This document shows, piece after piece, positions 1-8,000 of a stretch of DNA of 21,679 nt. Numbering within the stretch: the stretch's first letter is position 1; each line of letters begins with the position of its first letter. A program made the position numbers and the translations under genes. The notes under the pieces were generated by a model. It was not told where the DNA came from. It worked only from the letters and a program-made list of their open reading frames with translations, and did not search any database. The DNA lies in assembly GCF_036906915.1 (NCBI RefSeq), contig NZ_JBAKHX010000107.1:1-21679 (forward strand), given 5' to 3'. The stretch comes from Phytohabitans sp036906915 (lineage in GTDB: Bacteria; Actinomycetota; Actinomycetes; Mycobacteriales; Micromonosporaceae).

Positions 1-386
1 CGAATCCAACGGGCAATCGGCTGCGTAACGAGGGGTCCGGTCGTTGCCTGGACATTAGCGGGGCTTCCTCGGCCAACGGGGCACAGGCGCAGATCTGGGA
101 CTGCCACAACAACACCAACCAGCAGTTCACCCAGAACGGCGCCGCCCTACAGGTGATGGGCAAGTGCCTGGACGTCGCGCCCAACGCCGCAGCCGGCACC
201 CGGGTGCAGATCTGGGACTGCCACGGCGGCGCCAACCAGCAGTGGAACCTCAACAGCAACGGCACGATCAGCAACGCCCAGACCGGCCTGTGCCTGGACG
301 TCAACGGCGCCGGCACCGCCAACGGCTCCACGGTCATCGTGTGGAACTGCCACGGCGGCACCAACCAGCGCTGGGCACGAGCGTAG
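1..386 (+). CDS. C-terminal ricin-B (CBM13-type) lectin domain of a truncated secreted protein
   Basis: This reading frame is open from the left edge of the window (codons start at base 3), so the N-terminal catalytic part lies outside. The visible 127 residues form a complete three-lobed ricin-type beta-trefoil. Each lobe has a G-x-CLD motif followed by an IWDCH/VWNCH motif and a QxW-like signature (NQQF, NQQW, NQRW). Such modules bind galactose, xylan or similar glycans and tether secreted hydrolases to polysaccharide. The protein ends in WARA and TAG, followed 13 bases later by a strong hairpin. The module is about three-quarters identical to the lectin end of the converging esterase gene next door. 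The catalytic partner cannot be known from this window; secretion is inferred from the module type. Confidence 0.9.
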   Translation, partial: NPTGNRLRNEGSGRCLDISGASSANGAQAQIWDCHNNTNQQFTQNGAALQVMGKCLDVAPNAAAGTRVQIWDCHGGANQQWNLNSNGTISNAQTGLCLDVNGAGTANGSTVIVWNCHGGTNQRWARA

Positions 387-399
387 CCTCTGCCCAATG

Positions 400-430
400 A
401 AGGCGGCCCCGGCGATGCCGGGGCCGCCTT
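400..430. terminator. Strong hairpin terminator between convergent genes
   Basis: There is a perfect 14-bp inverted repeat (400-413 with 417-430) around a 3-base GAT loop. It starts 13 bases after the TAG of the left-edge lectin gene. There is no U-tract, as is common in high-GC actinomycetes. It is symmetric, so it could also stop read-through from the leftward esterase gene, whose stop lies about 100 bases away. Confidence 0.8.
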
Positions 431-511
431 CACCTTCCATACGCGAAGCCACCACCTGCGACACCCGCGATGCCGTCGGACGCCCTTGCTGCGGGTCCGG
501 ATTCGGGGGCC

Positions 512-530
512 GCCTTCCTTGGGCGAAGGC
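512..530 (-). terminator. Short hairpin at the stop codon of the esterase gene
   Basis: GCCTTC (512-517) and GAAGGC (525-530) can pair around a 7-base loop, overlapping the last base of the stop codon. It is short and weak. The corresponding place downstream of the inverted partner gene carries the much stronger 400-430 hairpin. Confidence 0.3.
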
Positions 531-1849
531 TACGCTCGTGCCCAGCGTTGGTTGGTGCCAGTGTGGCAACCCCAGACGACCACGGCGGTGCCGTTGGCGG
601 TGCCAGCGCCGTTGACGTCCAGGCACAACCCGCTCTGGGCGTTGCTGATCGTGCCGTTGCTGTTGAGGTTCCACTGCTGATTGGCGCCACCGTTACAGTC
701 CCAGATCCGCACCCGGGTGCCGGCCCCGGAGTTGGCGGGCACGTCCAGACACTTGCCCATGACCTGGAGGATATGTCCGCTCTGGCTGAACCGCTGGTTG
801 GCGTTGGTGTGGCAGTCCCAGATGATCATCTGGGCGCCGCTGGCCGAGCTGGCGCCGTTGACGTCCAGGCACCGGCCGGCTGACTCGCTCCGCAGCCGGA
901 ACCCGGTCGGGTTCGGGTTGGGGTTCGGGTTCTCACCCGTGAAGAACTTCCACACCTCTTCCTTGACCCAGCTCCTGGCGCCGCTCTCACAACCGGCACA
1001 TCCGTCCACGGGACCTTGCTGGTGCCCACCGTCGAAGGCGGCCCAGACGACCGGGTACCCCTGCTGGCATCCCGAGTAGGTGGTGGTGATGTGGGTCCGA
1101 CTGCCCGCGGCCGGCTCTGGTGGGTTCTGGGGAGTGCAGCCGTTGTTCCTGACGAACCTGTCCCGCAGCGCTCGTCCGGCACCGATGTTGTCTCCGATGC
1201 CGTGGATCCCCATGTACGCGAAGGGCTGGGTGCCGCCGCTACAGCCGCTGATCGGACCGGGTGCGGCTATGGCCGCGACCGCACGGAACACGGTTGGCCG
1301 GGCGCACGCGAGCGCGTAGCTCATGGCGCCGCCGTAGCTGAAGCCCAGGGAGAACCGCTGCGTCGTGTCGATGCAGAGCTCGTTGTCGAGCCGTCTGATC
1401 ATGTCGTCGACGAAGGTCACGTCCTCGCCGCCGGAGTTGGCCCAGCCGTTCCCGATGCCCTGGGGGGCGACGAAGATCGCGCTGTTGTTCGCCAATCGCC
1501 GCAGTCCATAGTGGGCATAGACGTCCCCATCGCTTCCGCCGGAGGCGACCGCCTCGGCGGTGCCGCCCCACCAATGAAACCCGAAGATCAACCGATGTTG
1601 CCGGTTGTTGTCGTAGTTGGTGGGAATGCTCAGGATGAACGAGCGGCTCTTGCCGCTGCTCTGGATCGTGTGCGTACCGCTTGTCAGCGTTGGGGCCTTA
1701 CCGCACCCAGCAGTCGCTGCGGCCGTGACGAAATCGGTGGATGGGGTGTTCGCGCCGGCGGCGCTACCTTGCGCCGCGCCGCCCATGGCTAGGACGAGCA
1801 CCGCCGCGACCAGGGTCGATCCTAGGACCGATCTGTGGTTCGACATCAT
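530..1849 (-). CDS. Secreted CE1/PHB-depolymerase-like esterase with C-terminal ricin-B lectin
   Basis: The 439-aa protein has a signal peptide (about residues 1-31, hydrophobic core VLGSTLVAAVLVLAMGG). An alpha/beta-hydrolase domain of the LpqC / PHB-depolymerase / feruloyl-esterase type follows (about 48-304). The likely catalytic triad is Ser171 in GFSYGG, Asp220 in GIGDN and His276 in GGHQQG. Paired cysteines suggest disulfides. An Asn-Pro repeat linker (307-314) leads to a three-lobed ricin-B lectin (316-439). The likely role is extracellular release of feruloyl or acetyl esters from plant xylan; a polyester substrate is the alternative. Two adjacent ATG codons could start it, and a GAGG about 6 bases upstream supports the first. 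It lies 10 bases after the GH95 remnant on the same strand, so the two were probably once co-transcribed with the ThuA gene. The domain call is firm but the substrate is inferred. Confidence 0.88.
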   Translation of the reverse strand: MMSNHRSVLGSTLVAAVLVLAMGGAAQGSAAGANTPSTDFVTAAATAGCGKAPTLTSGTHTIQSSGKSRSFILSIPTNYDNNRQHRLIFGFHWWGGTAEAVASGGSDGDVYAHYGLRRLANNSAIFVAPQGIGNGWANSGGEDVTFVDDMIRRLDNELCIDTTQRFSLGFSYGGAMSYALACARPTVFRAVAAIAAPGPISGCSGGTQPFAYMGIHGIGDNIGAGRALRDRFVRNNGCTPQNPPEPAAGSRTHITTTYSGCQQGYPVVWAAFDGGHQQGPVDGCAGCESGARSWVKEEVWKFFTGENPNPNPNPTGFRLRSESAGRCLDVNGASSASGAQMIIWDCHTNANQRFSQSGHILQVMGKCLDVPANSGAGTRVRIWDCNGGANQQWNLNSNGTISNAQSGLCLDVNGAGTANGTAVVVWGCHTGTNQRWARA

Positions 1850-1858
1850 GCAACCTCG

Positions 1859-2160
1859 CTACTTGTGGTCCTGCTGGACTGGACAGGTCATAGACCCGTT
1901 GGAGCTGGAACCGCTGGTTGGCGCCGGTGGAAGGCGTCCTGTGAGAGATGCGCGCAAGCGACCATTGCCAATCGGCAGCGCCCGAAGCCAGTCGGTGCCG
2001 GCTGGCTCGTCGTACCAGAGGGCGAGGTCGTTCGCGGCGAGCACCTGCGGCGGCGTCACCGCACCGACCTTGCCGACGCGGTCCAGCCCGCCGGCAACAG
2101 CGCGGCCCCGGCTCCCACCGCAACGGCGGTGAGGAGTTTCCTTCTGGTCGTTTCTGCCAT
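1859..2160 (-). pseudogene. Collapsed remnant of a secreted GH95 alpha-L-fucosidase-type glycosidase
   Basis: An ATG at 2160 with a good GGAG ribosome site starts a Tat-like signal peptide (TTRRKLLTAVAVGAGAALL). It runs into a TGA at 2056-2058. The neighbouring frame continues with LWYDEPAGTDW and ALPIGNGRL, the conserved N-terminal start of GH95 (GH65N-like) enzymes. After about 30 residues of this, the match ends abruptly. In the third frame STGANQRFQLQRV follows, which resembles the end of a ricin-B lectin. A gene of more than 2 kb has thus been reduced to about 300 bp by a frameshift and a large internal deletion. The family call rests on the short conserved N-terminal block. The start codon and ribosome site still look usable, but they would yield only a 34-residue peptide. 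Confidence 0.75.
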
Positions 2161-2190
2161 GGTGATATCTCCAAGCGGCGAACAGTGTCG

Positions 2191-3891
2191 TTACGGAAGG
2201 GTCCAGCGCTGGTTGGTACCGCCGTGACAGCTCCAGATGATCAGCTGGGTCCCGTCGGCGGAGCTGCCGCCGTTGGCGTCCAGGCACTTGCCCGACTGCG
2301 GGTTGGCCAGAGAGCCGTTCGCTCCCGGGTTCCAGTTCTGCCCGCCGGTGCCGTTGCAGGTCGACAGCTGCACCAGGCTGCCGTTGGCGGTGCCGCCGCC
2401 GGCGATACCCAGGCACTTGTTGAGCGCGCGCAGGGTGCTCCCGTTGACCGTCCACTGCTGACTTGCGCCGCCGTGGCAGGTCCACAGCTGGATCTTCGTG
2501 CCGTCGGCCGAGCTGCCTCCGCTGACGTCGACGCACTTGCCGGAGACGCCGGTGATCGGGCCGACCCGCGGCATGGTGCCACCCGACTCTTTGATCCGGA
2601 TGTTGCGGAACGACACGTCGTCACCGGTGCCGTGGTTCTGGATGCCGATGTAACCGGAGGTCAACGACCGCAGCGGATCGGTGTTGGTGAAATCGTTGAT
2701 CTTGACGCCGTTCAGGAAGACCTGAAGCCGCTCCCCCTCCACGAGGAGCTCGTAGGTGTTCCACTCGCCGGGTGGGTTGAGCGCGGCGTCGCGAACGGCG
2801 ATGTCCGCCGACTTGACGCCGTACACCGCGCCGGTGGTCCGGTCCGCGGTGTCGGTGGCGTCGATCTGCACCTCGTATCCGTTGCTCATGGCCGAGTTCG
2901 GGTCGCTGCTCGCCGGGAACCCGATGAGCACGCCGGAGTTGTCGTCGCCCGGCATCATCCAGTCCAGCTTCAGCGAGTAGGAGCGGAACTCCTTGGTGCT
3001 GTACCAGAGCATGCCCAGCCCACCGGTGGACGTCAGCGTGCCGTTGGTGTTGTTGAATCCGCCGGGCCCGGCCTGCGACCAACCGGTGGTGGCGCCGTTG
3101 TAGAGCGTGGTGTAGCCGGTCTCCGGCCGGCAGTCGGCCTTGGTCCGGTTGGCCGCGTACCTGATGCCGCCGAGCACCAACGACCGGAAGCCCGCCTCGT
3201 TGTAGCTGGCCTGGGTGTGGCCGCTTCCGGTGTAGAACGAGCGTCCACCCTGGAGGGCCTTGCACCAGGTGTGCGGGTGGTCGGCGCCCATCGTGCCGCC
3301 GGAGTAGGTCGACTCGTCCAAGGTGGACAGCACGCGGGCCGACGACCGGACGTTACTCCGGAAGTTGTACCACTCGTCGGTGCGCACCCACGTAGGGCTC
3401 AGCCCGGCTGTCGCCGCGTGCGCCCGGTTCTCCACCCGGATCGTGGCCTGCTGGATGGCCGGGTGCGAGGCGAAGTACGCGCCGACCAGATCGCCGTAGA
3501 ATGGCCAGTCGTACTCGGTGTCCGAGGCCGAGTGCACGCCCACGTACCCACCGCCGCCCCGGATGTAGCTCTCGAAAGCGGTTTGCTGGGTGGCGTTCAG
3601 CACGTCACCGGTGGTGTTGAGGAAGACCACCGCCTCGAACTGGGCCAGGTTGGTGGCGGTGAACTGGTTCGAGTCCTCGGTCGCGGTCACCGTGAAGTTG
3701 TTGGTCCCGCCCAAGTCTCGGATCATCTGGATGCCGGCCGGGATCGAGTCGTGCCGGAAGCCGGCGGTCTTGGAGAACACCAGCACGTCGTACGGCGCGT
3801 CCGCAGCACTCGCTGGCGAGTTGTTGGTGCAAGCCAGGATCACCAACGCCGTCGCCGCGACGCCGATAATGTTGCGCATTGTCTGTCGCAT
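2191..3891 (-). CDS. Secreted ThuA / DUF1080 (3-keto-disaccharide hydrolase-like) / ricin-B lectin protein
   Basis: Domains, numbered from the preferred start, are: signal sequence 1-29; ThuA domain about 33-247 (LVFSKTAGFRHDS, GGGYVGVHSASDTEY, MGADHPHTWC); DUF1080 / LamG-like jelly roll about 260-436 (LYNGATTGW, NSGVLIGF, GEWNTYELLVEG, IGIQNHG); ricin-B lectin about 445-566. ThuA proteins are linked to trehalose and 3-keto-sugar use, and DUF1080 to 3-keto-disaccharide hydrolysis, so an extracellular role on oxidised glycosides is likely. The ATG at 3891 is chosen because GAGGAA lies 7 bases upstream. An in-frame ATG at 3906 has no ribosome site. The ILAC sequence before the mature part could be a lipobox, so lipoprotein anchoring is possible. 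It is the first gene of the leftward run and is divergent from the FadR-type regulator. The ThuA part closely resembles that of the 1940-aa protein at 13.7 kb. Confidence 0.9.
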   Translation of the reverse strand: MRQTMRNIIGVAATALVILACTNNSPASAADAPYDVLVFSKTAGFRHDSIPAGIQMIRDLGGTNNFTVTATEDSNQFTATNLAQFEAVVFLNTTGDVLNATQQTAFESYIRGGGGYVGVHSASDTEYDWPFYGDLVGAYFASHPAIQQATIRVENRAHAATAGLSPTWVRTDEWYNFRSNVRSSARVLSTLDESTYSGGTMGADHPHTWCKALQGGRSFYTGSGHTQASYNEAGFRSLVLGGIRYAANRTKADCRPETGYTTLYNGATTGWSQAGPGGFNNTNGTLTSTGGLGMLWYSTKEFRSYSLKLDWMMPGDDNSGVLIGFPASSDPNSAMSNGYEVQIDATDTADRTTGAVYGVKSADIAVRDAALNPPGEWNTYELLVEGERLQVFLNGVKINDFTNTDPLRSLTSGYIGIQNHGTGDDVSFRNIRIKESGGTMPRVGPITGVSGKCVDVSGGSSADGTKIQLWTCHGGASQQWTVNGSTLRALNKCLGIAGGGTANGSLVQLSTCNGTGGQNWNPGANGSLANPQSGKCLDANGGSSADGTQLIIWSCHGGTNQRWTLP

Positions 3892-3898
3892 GGCCAGG

Positions 3899-3904
3899 TT
3901 CCTC
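3899..3904 (-). promoter_or_regulatory. Ribosome binding site deciding the ThuA/DUF1080 start
   Basis: GAGGAA on the minus strand lies 7 bases before the ATG at 3891. The upstream in-frame ATG at 3906 has no purine-rich site, so the shorter protein is preferred. Confidence 0.6.
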
Positions 3905-3928
3905 ATCGCGCGTGCGTTATCGATATTC

Positions 3929-3942
3929 GTCAGACGTCATAC
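3929..3942. promoter_or_regulatory. Candidate FadR/GntR-family operator overlapping the ThuA -10 element
   Basis: GTCAGACGTCATAC is a 14-base imperfect palindrome, GT-N2-GACGTC-N2-AC, with five of seven base pairs symmetric. It overlaps the -10 hexamer of the candidate ThuA promoter and lies in the gap shared with the divergent FadR-type regulator. Its GT...AC ends resemble FadR-subfamily sites. Repression of the ThuA operon by the neighbouring regulator is an inference. Confidence 0.45.
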
Positions 3943-3970
3943 GTTAGATTGAGCGATAGGAGGTAGTCAA
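3941..3970 (-). promoter_or_regulatory. Candidate sigma-70-type promoter for the ThuA/DUF1080 gene
   Basis: On the minus strand, TTGACT (3965-3970) and TAACGT (3941-3946) are separated by 18 bases. The -10 element lies about 50 bases before the preferred start codon. Both hexamers fit actinobacterial housekeeping promoters. The call rests on the sequence match and position only. Confidence 0.55.
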
Positions 3971-4240
3971 TACATCCCTGTCAGGGCGCCCGATGAGGGC
4001 GCGGTCGCTTCCCGCCCGGGGCCCGCGTCTCTAGTAAGCTACGACCGCCGCCCTCGCGCGGCCCCGACGACGTGGAGAGCACCACGGACAGACACGGTAT
4101 AGATCCGATGTATCAGGGCCGGGTCCCAGCGACCGTGGCCGCGACCGTCCCCAGTGGTGTGCCCGCCGCGTCAACACCCGTCCGGACGACGGCTCGGCGC
4201 CCCGTTCCGCCCCTACCTGCCGTTGAACAACGAGGGTGGC
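3971..4240. other. Intergenic region upstream of the FadR-type regulator
   Basis: No coding gene is supported here. It holds a perfect CCCTG-T-CAGGG palindrome (3976-3986), followed directly by a 6-bp hairpin (3986-4002, GCGCCC/GGGCGC with a 5-base loop). TAAGCT near 4034 and TATAGAT at 4098-4104 are possible -10 elements for the regulator, but neither has a convincing -35. Several short ORFs in this stretch lack ribosome sites and family resemblance. Confidence 0.4.
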
Positions 4241-4999
4241 ATGTCTCGCACTGACAAAGTGATCGACAGCATCAAGCGGATGATCCTCGAAGGAGTACTG
4301 AAACCCGGGGATCGGCTGCCCGTCGAGAAGGAACTCGCCGAGTCGTTGGGCGTCTCACGGGGTTCTCTACGCGAAGGGATATCAGCACTGTCGTTGCTTG
4401 GGGTGGTCAACACCCGCCAAGGCGACGGGACCTACGTCACGAAGCTGGACGTGACCCGCTTACTGGCGCCCATGGGCTTCGTCATCGACCTGGAGGGTCG
4501 AGGCAACGCACAGCACGTGCACACGGTTCGTCGGATACTCGAGTGCGAGGCCGCTTGGTCGGCCGCGTCCAGGATCACCGACGAGGCGCTGGCCGAGACG
4601 CGGGAACTGCTGGACGACGTGAACCGGATAGCCGATCAGACGCCGCAGGACCACGAGCGTGTCATCGAGATCGACATCCACTTTCACCGGATCATCGCCG
4701 TACACAGCGGCAACCCCGTCCTGGCTGGGCTCATCGACGCGTTCGCGGGACGCACCGTACGTGCCCGATTGTGGCGCAGCCTGCACGAAGAGGGCGCTGA
4801 CCGGCGCACCCACGAGGAGCATCTGGCGATCTGGAAAGCGCTCAAAGCGCGCGATCCAGAACGGGCCCGTTTGCGGATGGCGAACCACCTGATCGGGGTC
4901 GAAGAGGCTCTGCACAACCTGCCGGACGACCCCAGTCCAGTCCCCGGACAAACCGACCGACCGGTCGCCGAGCCGGCCGGTCCCGCCGTCGAGGGCTGA
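4241..4999 (+). CDS. FadR-subfamily GntR transcriptional regulator (FCD effector domain)
   Basis: The 252-aa protein begins with a GntR winged helix-turn-helix (about 1-68, with the typical LKPGDRLPVEKELAESLGVS and RQGDGTYV blocks). An all-helical FCD domain follows (about 95-222). The FCD metal-site pattern is present: Asp145, His149 (D-x3-H), His194 and His216. Such regulators usually bind organic acids, often sugar acids, through a metal ion and repress catabolic operons. The start is the ATG at 4241 with GAGGGT just upstream; longer in-frame extensions lack a ribosome site. It is divergent from the ThuA/DUF1080 gene and ends 7 bases from the convergent kinase/GGDEF gene. Control of the ThuA-esterase operon, and possibly of itself, is the natural inference. 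The effector is unknown. Confidence 0.92.
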   Translation: MSRTDKVIDSIKRMILEGVLKPGDRLPVEKELAESLGVSRGSLREGISALSLLGVVNTRQGDGTYVTKLDVTRLLAPMGFVIDLEGRGNAQHVHTVRRILECEAAWSAASRITDEALAETRELLDDVNRIADQTPQDHERVIEIDIHFHRIIAVHSGNPVLAGLIDAFAGRTVRARLWRSLHEEGADRRTHEEHLAIWKALKARDPERARLRMANHLIGVEEALHNLPDDPSPVPGQTDRPVAEPAGPAVEG

Positions 5000-5006
5000 C
5001 GCCCCG

Positions 5007-8000
5007 CTATCCCGCGGCGTGTCCGGCGACCTTGACGCGGTTGCGGCCGGCGCGTTTGGCCCGGTACAGCTCGACGTCGGCCTGCTCGATCAGCTGGTCG
5101 GCGGTTGTGCCGGGCGACGGAATGGCGGCCGCGACACCGATACTGGCGGTGACGACGCGGTCGGCGACCATGGGGTGTGGCACGGCCAGGGCGAGCACGG
5201 CCGCACGGAGGTGTTCGGCGAATTCAGCGGCGGGGCCGGCGCCGGTGTCGGGCATGATGATGGCGAACTCCTCACCGCCGTAACGAGCGACCAGGTGGCC
5301 GGCCGGACTGTGCCGCTTGAGCAGGCTCCCGACGCGTTGGAGGCATTCGTCGCCGGCTGGGTGTCCATAGTGGTCGTTGTAGCGCTTGAAGTGGTCGACG
5401 TCCACCATCGCCAGCGCCAGCGGGCTGCCGGCCCAGATGGCGCGATCCCATTCGGTGTTGAGCGCCTCCTCGAAGCGGCGCCGGTTGGCTAGGCCGGTAA
5501 GTGGATCCGTCAGGCTCAGCCGCTCGAGGCGCTCGTTCGCGATGGCCAGCTGCCGGGTGCGTTCGGCCACCTTGCGCTCCAGGGACGCGTACACCAGGGC
5601 GTTGTCCAAGGAGACGGCGAGCTGTCCGGCGATAAGCATGAGGCCGTCAAGGCGCTCAATGGAGAACGCTTCCCGGATCAGCCGGTTCTCCAGCATCAGC
5701 AACGCCTGCGGCACGCCGCGGTTGACGATCGGGACTACCAGGAGGGAGCAGCATCCATGGTCATGGAAATACGGGTCGCGGGCGAAGCGGTCGTCCGCCA
5801 CCGCATCGCCGACGAGAAGGGCTTCGCGCGTACGTTCGACATATCGCACCGCGGAGAGCGGGATCAGTCGCCGTTCGACGGCCTCGTCGAGGGAGATCGT
5901 GGCGGTCTCCGAGGCGCCTGCCGGCATGCGCCACGTGTCGTTGCCGGCATCCCAGAGCAACAGCTGGACGCCGGTGGCGCCGGTCATGGCCGATAGCACG
6001 TCGACCACTCGTTGCCGCAGCCCGTCGAGGGTGGTCTCGGAGCTCAACGCCTGGGAGGCCGCCAGGATGCCGATCAAGTCGATCGTGCCCGTCATGATGC
6101 TGGCGCGGTGGGCCGGAGCATAGCCACCCGATCCAAGCGCCGGCAGGATCCGGGTGCCATCGGCAACGATCAGGTCTGGGTTGGCCTGCCTGAGTTGGTT
6201 GACCTTCGCGACCGCGCCCCAGTCCGAGTAGGCGCGACAGGCGTCGGCGAGCAGCCGGTGGCCGGTATGTTCGAGGCCCTGCGCGAGATGGAAGCGGGCG
6301 GCGCGTTCGGCGATGAATGCCTGGTGCCAGGGGCGCTGCCGGGCGCTGGCGTCGCGCTGCGCGGCGTCGAATGCCGACACGGCAGCGCGAAAGTCGCCGG
6401 TCGCCCACGCCCTTTCGGCCTCCACCAAACTCGCCAGGTGCTGGAAGTTCGCGGGGGCATCGGCCGCTCGCGCCACCCACCAGGCGGCGACGGAGTCCAG
6501 CTCGGCCAGCAGCGAGGCGTGCTCCCGCGAACCCGGATCGGCCGTCCGGACCCGGCCGGCGAGGGACAGCGCCCGCGTCAGGTACGCCGCCACCGAAAGG
6601 TAGAGGTTCTCGATGAACGGAAGCAGCGCCGTCGCCGCTTCCGAGTGCCGTTCCAGTTGGACCGGATCGTCCAGCAGCGCGGCGGCGAGCGCGCGCATGA
6701 CGTGGATATTGCTGGCCACGGTCGGATTGCCATCCGGCTGACCCGCGTGTGCCGCATCGCCGTCGAGCCCATCAGCCTGGGTGCCGCGCAATGTGGACAG
6801 CAGCCAAGCGTACGGCTGGGTCAGCTGGGCACTGTGGTCGTTTCCGGTGCGCCTGGCGATGCCCAGCGCCGCCTCAACCTCGGGGACGTAGGCGTCCAGT
6901 GTGGGCGCGCAGTCGAGCAAGGCGTACACCAGGACATTGGCGGTCCAGCACGCGTTCTGCACGTCGCCGCCCTGTAGAAGCCCTTCCCACGCTCGCCGGG
7001 CCTGCGCGACGCACTCCTCGAGCGGCGCGAACCAGTGCCCGGCGATGAAGGCGTACAGGAAACGAGCTTGGGCGGTGTCGGGCTCGTAGCCACGGGCCTC
7101 GCTCACCGCGAGGACGCGTCGCAACAGCCGGTACCCGGTGCGGTAGTCCTGCCGCCGCCGTGTCGTCCCGAACGGCAGATGGGCGACCGGACCGACCAGC
7201 GAGCGGGCGGGCCCGTGCTCGGCCCACATCCGCACCGCCTGCAGCACCAGCCACACCATCGCGTCCGGGTCGCTCTGGAACGCCGGCGGCAGCATCCTGT
7301 TGATCAGCGCGGCGGCGGCGAGCAGCGACGGATCGGTTATCTCGGGGCGGGCCAGATCATCGGCCTCAGTGGCCCGGTCCAACCATAGGTACAGCGCGTC
7401 GAGATCACGGTCGACCTCGGCCGCCATCCGCTCCGCCGGCGGCATCGGGACGCCCAGTCGCCCCAACATGTCGATGCCGAGAGCGATGGCCTCCGCCGGG
7501 CGCGACCGATTGGCCAGGCTGGCCACCTGCACCACGGTAGCCACCGTGCGCTGCACCGGGTCCGCGGCCAGCCCATCGATGATCTGGTACACCTCGTCGG
7601 CCTCGTCCAGGCACCCGAGGCCGTACAGCGCCTCCAGGCGACCCGTGTGCAGCTCGATCAACAGGGCCGCGTCCCCGCTGTCGGCCAACCGCACCGCCGC
7701 CGACAGCAGTCCCTGCATGGCGGGATAGTTGCTCACCAGCCGCGCCTGTTCCGCCGCGCGCTGGAAGAGCCCGATCACCCGGCGGCGCTCGCCAGGGTCC
7801 CGCACGGCGTCGACCAAGTGCAGGTACTGCTGTGCCGCGATGGCGTACAGCTCCGGCCGGAGTGCCAGCCGCCCGGCGAGGCGCATCCGCACCGCGCGCC
7901 GCCGCTCCGGGGTCAGGTACTCCAGTGCGCCTTCCCAGACCCGGTCGTGCCGGAAACGGAGCGCCTCCTGGCCGGGCTCCATTACCAGCAGTCCGTCGTC

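Noticed and set aside
1948..3966. Plus-strand 672-codon frame opposite the ThuA/DUF1080 gene
   Set aside because: It is an antisense shadow of a clearly identified gene, with no recognisable motif, signal peptide or ribosome site.
4832..4848. GGAAAGCGCT, resembling a LacI operator half-site, inside the FadR-type regulator gene
   Set aside because: It lies in the middle of coding sequence (IWKALKA of the FCD domain), is only half symmetric, and is best explained by codon choice.
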